Source: Microvelia longipes
Taxonomy: Eukaryota; Arthropoda; Insecta; Hemiptera; Veliidae
DNA length: 64,000 nt
Direction of reading: 5' to 3'
Assembly: GCA_018340805.1 (NCBI GenBank)
Contig: JACMZG010000037.1
Location: 5,001 to 69,000 of the forward strand
A program made the translations under genes and the position numbers. Under the pieces are notes generated by a model, which was not told the origin of the DNA, did no database searches, and was given only the letters and a program-made list of their open reading frames with translations. This document shows, piece by piece, positions 55,881 to 64,000 of the stretch (positions are counted from its first letter, which is position 1; each line of letters begins with the position of its first letter).

Positions 55881-57325
55881 AAAAGTTTTGATTGTAAAGT
55901 TGTTTTTTAGTTATTTTAACGACATCATTAATATGATAGTAAAGTTTCCTTTGTAATTTTACTAAGGAATTTAAAGTTAGTTATGGCTGTATTTTGTTAA
56001 CCTGACTGGTTTGATAGTAATAATCTTAATGATATATTTTGCTTATGATTTTAAAATTTATATAATAGTTTATGTTGTTGAATAATTACGTATATTTGTT
56101 AAGTTATTTACTACGCTTGATATCTATACTTAAATATATTTTTTATTCTTTTATTTTTGGCTACACTCTCATCATTTTTTTCTTGAATTCATTTTTTATT
56201 TGTATTTACAATTCTGTATACTTTGTCCCCTATTTACAACCATTATTACATTTAACTATTTAAATTAATCATTAATAATTTCAATTGATCTTACACAATT
56301 GTATTCTTCTTTGAAAAGCATTGCAGTAAATTGCTATAAACTACCGCATTGCTATAAATAAATAAAATAAATACTCATACAAGGAAAATAATTCAGTCAA
56401 ATCATTGTTTGCCTTAAAAGCAGGATACAAACCAGTAATTCTTAAAAATGAGATCATCCCAATTTTTAATACAAAAAAATACAATTGTTCGTCTTTGTTA
56501 GGTTGACCATGGTCAATAGATTCGTCAGCATTTGTTTTATAGACAACTTAGAGTGACTTCATTTTAATAGTTTTTTGTGTTCTTTTGATCAACTTTTAGT
56601 TAAACCTTTTATTTTTAGAATAATCTTTTTGCTAACTTTTCACTAAAGAATCGCTCTAAAGTAAAAACGATTCTTTTGAAAATAAATAGCTTTTGTTTGT
56701 TATTAATAATTGTTAGTTTAAAAGAAAAACCTTCGTAACTTGACGTGCTTAAAAATGACCTCAACCGCATCAACTTCGTTCCATAAATCAATAACCGGAA
56801 CTTAATTCCGAATAATTAATAAATTTATAATATTTAATTAATTTATTTAAAGAAGTTGAATTCCCTTTGTAACTTTATTAATGCAATATAAAAAAAATCG
56901 TACATGGCCTCACACTTTGATAATTAAAATGATTTAATTAAATAATATGCGCACTTCTCTAGAATGCGAAAAGTATAATAAAATAAGAAGGTTTCGTCAT
57001 GTATAAGCATCTTTTAATTAATTAAAAAATAATAAAAAAATATTTTATAATAATGATTTAGGTAAAAATACGCAGATTTTGTGAATTTTTCACATGGACA
57101 AAGAATGCGTAATATTATAGAATAATTAATCTACTTAATATTAATGTATTATAATATAGGCTTCACATGTTTATAATGTAATTCAAAGGCTGTTCTGAAT
57201 ATTACATGTCTACTTAACTACATAATAAGTAAATTTTATTCACTTGATATGTTGTAAGTTTTTTATACAGTCTCGTTTAACTCGCTCTGTAAATTTCACC
57301 CCCCCCCCTCTTAGAGTTTAAACTA
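55880..57325. other. Intergenic, no gene seen
   Basis: Extremely AT-rich. The open frame 56072-56263 is low-complexity hydrophobic translation of poly-T DNA. Confidence 0.5.
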
Positions 57326-57329
57326 GTGA

Positions 57330-57480
57330 TGTTAACTTAATACAGTTTTTTATTTTCAACACCTTCAAACTTAGGTATATAGGAAAAGTATTGAGTTCAA
57401 TTGATAAACCCAAAACTAAGGTTTTATCGTAATTATTTGCTTCATGCACTTTTTATAGCGTTTTGGTTTATCACGATTTT
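57330..57480 (+). repeat. Possible composite repeat head remnant
   Basis: TTAGGTATATAGGAAAAGTA followed by TTGAGTT and AAACCCAAAACTAAGG resembles the family head, diverged. It is preceded by a run of C at 57300-57308. Confidence 0.3.
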
Positions 57481-57769
57481 GCGTGGTTTTTATTTTATCG
57501 CTGTGTTCACACTAAAGAGTCGAAATTTGACAAACAAATAGATGCCAACAGACAAACAAATGCCTAGAAGATAATATTTTTTTAGAACACATAAAATATA
57601 TTGTAAAAATATTGTGAATCTTATGAATTTTAAATTTTTACGGGCCATAACTTGAATGATTTTATGGATTTTTGACGAATGACTTATGGTCAGATAGAGG
57701 AAACCATATAATATAGAAAACATATAGATATAGCAAACAATATGGTGAAGTAGTGAACAGCAGTACAAT

Positions 57770-57950
57770 ATAGTATAACAAATGGTTAAAATCAGTTGAC
57801 AGTGTGGGAAAATAATAATAGGGATCCAATGAGGTTAGTCCTGAATGTTAAACCACGCCTACAATTGTATATCAGACCAACCTCATGTCTTCTTTAACAC
57901 TATTTTCCCTCGCTGTGCATTGATTATAACCGTGTGCTATACTATAGTAG
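57770..57950. mobile_element. Small MITE with ends related to the 45.4-kb element
   Basis: The left end contains GGTTAAAATCAGTTGACAGT followed by GTGGGAAAAT. The right end, reverse complemented, reads CACACGGTTATAATCAATGC and then ACAGCGAGGGAAAAT. The order ACACGG-TTAAA-TCA-TTGACAG matches the element at 45404. Flanks contain TATAGTA/TACTATA, so the exact boundary is unclear. About 180 bp, non-coding. Confidence 0.65.
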
Positions 57951-58292
57951 TAAATATTCTATAGCTATATTTATAATTTTGATTTTACGTAATTGGTGAA
58001 AATTTCATTTTGACCGTTTACATTGGTCAAAATATGACATTTTACCGCGACAGTATATATATATTATAACAAAAATATCATCAAATAATATAGAATAATA
58101 TTAATATACATTGCAAATATTCTTATTAAGAATTAAAACTAATACAAACTTGGCTGCCAATTATGATAAGAGGCTCTAGTATAATTTTATCGAATTAGCA
58201 GCAATCATTTTTTGCTTTAATTAACCTTAAGCTGTAAACCCTAGACATTTGTGCTATGGGGCTACCTATATTCGAACGTACTGAGACCAAAT

Positions 58293-59000
58293 AGTCCAAG
58301 AGCAGGACCTGAAATATGTGACTCATTTTGTACTACTTAAAACCAAATATTTCTGAAAATTATGAATTGTGAAGAAAATTAAATTATGAAGAAAAAACAT
58401 AGTCTGTCTATCCGAGCCCTTTATATGATTGCGCATGCTCAAAATGTTAGAAAATCGCACAAATTTCAGTTTTCTTAAAATAAGTGGTTCCCTGTGGGTC
58501 GTGTGCAAAACATGAACGGAATATATTTAAAGGAGGTATAATGTTCTATAAAACGAGTGTTTAATCATCAAAATATGATAACTGCAACTAAAGTTATGAC
58601 TCTTTCAAAAATACTAAAAAATTGTTAATTCATGCAAAGTCAGCAAATTTCTTTGGAAAAATATTGGATTTTTTCGGCCATTTAACAAATGTCATAACTT
58701 TAGTTGTATTTATCCAATTTTGACGAAAAAACAATCGATTTATAGGCAATTTTATCAGCTTGAAAAAGTACACTTCGTGTTTTTCACACGACCTTCAGGG
58801 AACCACTTATTACAAAAAAACTTGAATTTGTGCGATTTTCTAATATTTTGAGAGAGCGCATTTATATGAAGGGCTCCACTCTCATAGCCTGCCTAGATAG
58901 GCAGACTATGCTTTTCCTTCATAATTAAAGGTATATTTTCAGAATCATTTAGTTTGAAGTAGTACAAAATAAGTTACAATTGTTTATGCCTAGCTCTTGC
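58293..59000. mobile_element. Foldback element of about 700 bp with about 320-bp arms
   Basis: The left arm has GTGACTCATTTTGTACTACT, AATCGCACAAATTTCAGTTT and AAGTGGTTCCCTGTGGGTCG. The right arm carries the inverted forms (AGTAGTACAAAATAAGTTAC, AACTTGAATTTGTGCGATTT, CCTTCAGGGAACCACTTATT). Pairing continues to CAACTAAAGTTATGAC near the centre at about 58650. Arms differ by perhaps a fifth of positions, so the insertion is old. The 61-codon frame inside is not conserved in the other arm. Confidence 0.8.
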
Positions 59001-59325
59001 ATTAAAAGTAATGCAACTCAAGTTTCGGCTAAGTTTGACATTTTGAGGTCTACCGATACTCAAAGTTCAAAATTGTGAGAAAAGTACGGGGGAAGGTACT
59101 ACCTACCCGATTTTTTAAAAAATAATTAATAAATTTTGTTGTGTTTTACCTGCTGATGGTTGTATTATCTAATACCCAAAGTATCAAATCATAATAAAAG
59201 TTATTAAAATGTATAAATACTTATTTTGTGATTTTTGTGTAATTTAATTTTTCATCTTTAGTTGTTTTGACAGAGATTTTGTGGTATATACTGTTTAAGT
59301 ATCTATAGTCTCTGGTATATACTAA

Positions 59326-59533
59326 ACATGGTTAAAAATAAATAAACACTTATATGAATAAACACTTGAGTTTAAAATGATTTGAGTTTATAAATGCACT
59401 CTGACGATGACTAATTAATAGTTGAAACCGGTCAGTTGTCTTTTTATGTAATTATTGTGGTTCGAAAATTAAATATATTTTTTAAACTCAAGTTTTTATT
59501 CATATAAGTGTTAATTCATTCTTAACCATGTTT
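59326..59533. mobile_element. 208-bp foldback element with a CTGACGA-stem-GAAAC core (plus strand)
   Basis: The arms are CATGGTTAAAAATAAATAAA and onward at the left and TCATATAAGTGTTAATTCAT, TCTTAACCATG at the right (about 50 bp each). In the loop at 59401-59425, CTGACGA is followed by T, GACTA, ATTAA, TAGTT and GAAAC; an outer pair CTGAC/GTCAG encloses the hairpin. Architecture and size parallel the element at 21933. Confidence 0.65.
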
Positions 59534-60639
59534 AATTTTTTATGTTAGTTATAAAAATGATAATTAAATTAGTACCAAAATTATTAGTTTCTTTATTGGT
59601 TAATAATATATTAGTATTTCTTTACAAGCCTATAATATCTTTGTTAACACTTAAAAACCTAATATCAACAATTAAAGTCATTAAATTACTATGCAGGACA
59701 CAAAAGACTGTCTTTAATCTAAAAATGTAATCTAAGATTGGATTTTCCCAGGAGCAAGTTACTTGTGGAACGCCCGAATCATTGTTAGTACGTAGCAGTT
59801 GAAACAATATACCTGATTTTCACATACTTAAACCTGCGTGGGAGGCAAAATGAATTCGTTTAATAAATCAATAAAACTATTAAAAAATGTTAAATTATGT
59901 AAATACATGTGTAAAAGGTTACTAATGAGTGTAAAAAATTAGTTATGTAAAATAATTATGATTTGTTTATTATATGTATTAACAATATGCTAAATTTTAT
60001 TTTTTTATAAGCATAATTAAAATATTGAACCTAGGGGATTTTAAAATATTTGGACGTAACTTTTTAAGACTAAATTATATCAGTAGACCTTGACAAATAA
60101 AAAACACTTTTAAATAGGTAAAAAAATGGTAGAAGACCTATCTTTTTCACATTTCATGCAGGCTTAGTGGAGTCGAGGACCCAGTTTGCATATAAGAGCT
60201 CTAAATAAATAAACAAATGAGTGGTAATTTCTAAAAAAGAGGCCTCAGGCCTCTTTGCCGCTCCGGCACTGTTGCCGCTTGGCGGCCACATGGTTGTTGT
60301 ACTTTATCAGTACATCATATTAATGGTTTATATAAGTGGCATACTGCCACGAATTTTCAAATGTATCAGTCAAAATACGTGATTTGTTTTCATTATGTCA
60401 ATCAATGACGTAATGATGTGTTTGAGATAAATATGTAGAACTGGAACTAATACTGATAATACAATGAAACTTCGTATTTTTGTGAACCACACATAGTAGT
60501 ATATGTGTAAAAAATTAATGCATATATCTTATGCATGAATCTTATGCATAAGATAAGATGTTTTGGTAACAGGTCAGTAAATAATTGGTGATAAAACTAG
60601 CGTTTTAGATATGGAATATAAATCATATTAATGATAGTA

Positions 60640-61120
60640 TGCTTGGTTTCTTTCAAGGAACTTTAAACCTACGAAAGGCTGAGCCCAATAGGCCCGAGAT
60701 GGTTTTGGCTTAAAAAGGCCCAAACCTACATTTCCCAAAAAGGGGGGGGGGTGTCCTATATGGATATTTAAGTACAGAGGTCTACTTAGAGTAGCATTAA
60801 TAATTAGAGCCAACTTAATTTATTAAATATAATAATTAATTAACTTATTTTATTTAAATAAATTAAAATAAACTTGAATAAATAAAATAAAATAAATCAT
60901 AATTTTATTCATTTAAATGTATCATTTAAGTAAACAATTTGTGTTTAATCTCTTAGGCCTTTTTGAACTGTCTTAAGGCCCTGATCAAGTATGTCAAAGC
61001 CCCCTTGAGGCCCTAGTCTTCCGTATGTGACTTTTAAAGGTCCATGTTTAAAGAATACGGGCCTTTTAGGACATAAGTTTTAGGCCTTAGAGTCTTGGAC
61101 CTCTTTGGCTCTAGTGTTAT
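60640..61120. other. Region rich in AGGCC/GGCCC words
   Basis: AGGCCCGAGATGG, AAAAAGGCCCAAACC, TTAGGCCTTTTTG, TTAAGGCCCTGATC, TTGAGGCCCTAG, ACGGGCCTTTTAGG and TTTAGGCCTTAGAG recur in AT-rich DNA, with a G run at 60742-60750. The spacing is irregular. No gene was recognised. Confidence 0.45.
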
Positions 61121-61129
61121 ATATAGTAT

Positions 61130-62530
61130 AATAAAAATAATTATTGGTATTTAATATAGGTATAAAAATATTTAATTTGTTTATAATGTTTTTTATTTCT
61201 GTAGTTTTTTAAAAAAAGTATATTTTTGGTTGAGGGCCCATGTAGAGCTGCCGCCCTCACCCTCAGTGACCAGACCACCCCTGGACAGGTTTTAAACTTA
61301 TTGTGCCAGATTTGGTTACTTTATTTTAGTATTTTATATTATTTTCACGAGATTTTATGGGCTTCTCGAATTCCCTCAATCCCCAATGGTGATCAGCTTA
61401 CTCTATAACTCTGAAAAAACGGTGGTGACACACTTGGTTTCGCTGAGTGTTTTGCGTTGCCCGTTAAGTTAGGAATCGGATTCTGGCAGCAGTTTTGCTT
61501 CTTCAATAAGAGTATTGGAGAAAACTATCAAGTTTGTGATTTTCACTCTATCATGCACAATAAGATTATTTTTAGACAAATTTCTCTGATATGTATTGTG
61601 TTTCTTAATGTTTTCGGAAAATCCCGTCTTATTTTAACTTTTGCCTTTCGCAAATATTTTTGTGTTTTGTTTTAAAGGCAGCAGTAAAGTGTCTATTTTA
61701 CATCCTATAATTTGTCAGTAAACGATATTATTGCAAAGGCTATAAAGCATTTACTTTACGTCCTCCGGTTAAAAAAGTATACTTTACATCCGCTACGCAA
61801 TATGGTAAGTAAGGTAAATAAAGATTTTTTTTTAAATTATATTTTATGGACTTTTCCCCTCCCCCTAAAAATATGGTATATGCAACATGGCTGTAAAGTC
61901 ATTTAATTTCTTTAGAAATTAATTATTGAAACGCTTCGCTCGTTAATAAACAAGATTCCCAGCAACAAAATATTATTTTACAGCCCAGTTACATAACCAA
62001 ATATTATTATTATTTTTACACAGAACATCGTATTGGAAGGTGTTGTACATTCAACAAAACCTTAGACATAAACCAAAGACACAATACCTATACGTAACAA
62101 ATTATTTACAAGTAATTAATCTCGCAGCAGACTTATAAGTCCGCAAATATTTTTGTCGCGTCAATTTGGGTACGCAGCGTTGCGTAAGCAGCTGTAACAT
62201 AAATTAGCTTACGTAAAGTAATAAAACTAATTGTATTTTATTACTTTCTTGTAATACCGATTCTAAAAAAAAAACGTTTTTAAAAATCATTTAGTTGTAA
62301 AGAGTGGTGACGAATTTCTTTTGGGAAAATGCACTAAAAAGATTTTGACATTGGCGTAAAAACATATCTTTGGCTAGGAGGTGAATCTATTTGGAAACAA
62401 TTTTGATGCTGATAGGGATCAAGATTGGTCATGATTATGCATAGGGCTATGTTCAGGCCAGAGGCCATGTATAGGGGGGACCAGGGGCGAGGGTGGTGCC
62501 CTGAAAAGAATCACGCTACCTCTGACGAAG
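61130..62530. other. Intergenic, no gene seen
   Basis: TTTACATCC/TTTACGTCC words recur at 61700-61800. GAAACGCTTCGCTCGTTAAT at about 61928 may be a scrap of a composite tail. Short frames here have no recognised domain. Confidence 0.45.
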
Positions 62531-62539
62531 TAATTGAGG

Positions 62540-63012
62540 TATACGCTTGAACCGTATTTCAACTTAATTGGTTTTTTCCGATTTTTTTAAAAAACGTACA
62601 CAGGTCATTCGATAAAATTTGAACTAATGCAGATAATGAGATAAAACTTAGCACATATTCTAGTCTTATACATAACTACATGTGTGCCGAATCTCAACCC
62701 AGTTGCAACATTATTCCGCGTTTTATGTTTAATTGGAATTTTTGCTGAGTCATTATTGTGGGATAGTGATGCGATAAAAAAATATTTTTCCGATAGCACA
62801 ACTATACCTATAGAATAATTTTTTATTCAAAGTTTGAACTCTCTAGCAATCAATACACTATAAGCTAAGATGATAACACACGCACATACGCACTCATACA
62901 GAGAGTCAACATCGAGAAAACCACTTAGGAAGCCTTCAAAACACCTGGAACGGATAATTCAGGTGATATGCCGGTTTCGGATTTTTTTTACAAACACAAT
63001 ACTTGGTTTACC
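62540..63012 (-). repeat. Composite repeat, 5' half only, minus orientation
   Basis: It contains GAAACCGGCATATCACCTGA, CGTTCCAGGTGTTTTGAAGG, the CA tract, AATAATGACTCAGCAAAAAT and GCATTAGTTCAAATTTTATC on the minus strand. The 5S block is missing. Confidence 0.8.
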
Positions 63013-63175
63013 TGCAAAATTAACAATCAATTTTTGTAAGTTTTACCAGTGCCATTGTAATAATAAAAAATAAGTACAGAGTACGTCGTAACTTATTCTG
63101 ACTACATCGGATTTGCTACGCTCTTATTCAATACTTCAGATTTGCTTCGTTCGTCCTAAATAATAAATTCTTATA
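63004..63175 (+). repeat. Direct repeat of about 170 bp, copy 1
   Basis: TTGGTTTACCTGCAAAATTA, TTTTTGTAAGTTTTACCAGT, AAGTACAGAGTACGTCG and ACTTCAGATTTGCTTCGTTC recur in order at 63815-63988. The right part (GGATTTGCTACGCTC) resembles the composite repeat tail read on the minus strand. Confidence 0.85.
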
Positions 63176-63814
63176 TACCTACTGTATAAATGAGAAAAAG
63201 TAAACTTTGTTATAATCATTTTAAAAGTTTTGCTGAGTCAGCATATTGCCCATCCGCGGAGTAAAATACCAGATCGGTGCTTTTCTTTCTCAACTCATTT
63301 GGTGCTGTAAATGCTAGGACCTTGGTGAAAATCCTTAAAAAATCCCTGCGGCAATACGAATACGCGTATTTTTCCGGTCACTAATCACGGGTCTTTCGAA
63401 ATACAAAGATTTAGGTGTAAAAATACATAATAAGGAAATATAATTGAATAGATAATGTTTTAGGCAAAGATAAGAGATCTGATGTGAAAATTAAGTCTTT
63501 TCTTAGCTAGGAAAATGTTTAGCTCAGATTTTCTTAGTTTTTACATCGGAGTTGTTTAAACCATGTAATCACTTTCAGTTACATTATTTATATTTGATTA
63601 GATTTTTAATATGTTTTTGGTGATTATTTAACATTTTTTTAATTAAAACACGCAAATTACTTTAAATTAATTTAAACTAGACTACTTTTTAGTTCCTTAA
63701 TTTAATAATAATTAGAATAATGAATATTTTTATTTCCTTTATTTTTATTTTTGATCATACAAATATATAATTGCTTTTTAAATACTTCGATAGCAAGCCC
63801 GCTTCGCAGGCCTG

Positions 63815-63988
63815 CTTGGTTTACCTGCAAAATTAATAATCAATTTTTGTAAGTTTTACCAGTGCCATTTTAATAATAAAAATAAGTACAAAGTACGTCG
63901 GAACTTATTCTTACCACGTCGGATTTGCTAAGTTCTTAATCACTACTTCAGATTTGCTTCGTTCACCCTAAAAAATAAACAAATTACA
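63815..63988 (+). repeat. Direct repeat of about 170 bp, copy 2
   Basis: It matches 63004-63175 with few changes. The 640 bp between the copies have no recognised content. Confidence 0.85.
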
Positions 63989-64000
63989 AATTTTATACTA

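Overview
This window reads as nuclear DNA from an invertebrate animal. It is strongly AT-rich, has GT-AG introns, and is dominated by microsatellites, minisatellites and decayed transposons, with very little coding sequence. An arthropod is the most likely source, because the decayed 'LDDLFDIAH' transposon ORF at 14.3-18.5 kb belongs to a repeat-protein type I recall mainly from arthropod gene sets. The species cannot be fixed from sequence alone.

Only one host gene is well supported. It lies on the minus strand from 54066 to 46442, has seven exons, and encodes a RIB43A-like/RIBC coiled-coil protein of 381 residues, a structural component of axonemal doublet microtubules. All six introns are GT-AG, all phases join, and the length equals that usual for the family. 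The long open frames elsewhere are repeat-derived or chance; the longest one in the window (30398 to 29664) is simply a minisatellite read through.

Layout. 1-12 kb: repeat fragments, including tails of a composite repeat, small MITEs, a GC-rich island at 6.95 kb and an array of palindromic units at 9.5-10 kb. 12.2-19.7 kb: one DNA transposon with very long inverted repeats, present twice around a single N at 16713; the two copies look like an unmerged assembly overlap. 19.7-29 kb: a tRNA-derived SINE, a full copy of the composite repeat with an embedded 5S rRNA segment, small foldback elements, a tiny poly(A) retro-insertion and a long AT microsatellite. 29.5-32.1 kb: two minisatellites with higher-order structure. 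32-45 kb: more composite repeats, a PIF/Harbinger-type element that still carries a Myb/SANT-like exon, and a perfect 23-bp hairpin. 45-46.4 kb: a LINE remnant split by a DNA element with an exact 7-bp target duplication. 46.4-54.1 kb: the RIB43A gene with repeat-laden introns. 54-64 kb: further composite repeats, a minisatellite and two foldback elements.

The observations most worth following are: (a) the roughly 1-kb composite family carrying a 5S rRNA internal-promoter segment, with at least five copies holding that segment; (b) two foldback elements of about 200 bp, each holding a CTGANGA-stem-GAAA core like that of hammerhead ribozymes; (c) the long-inverted-repeat transposon and the false duplication at 16713; (d) the Harbinger element with a retained SANT exon.
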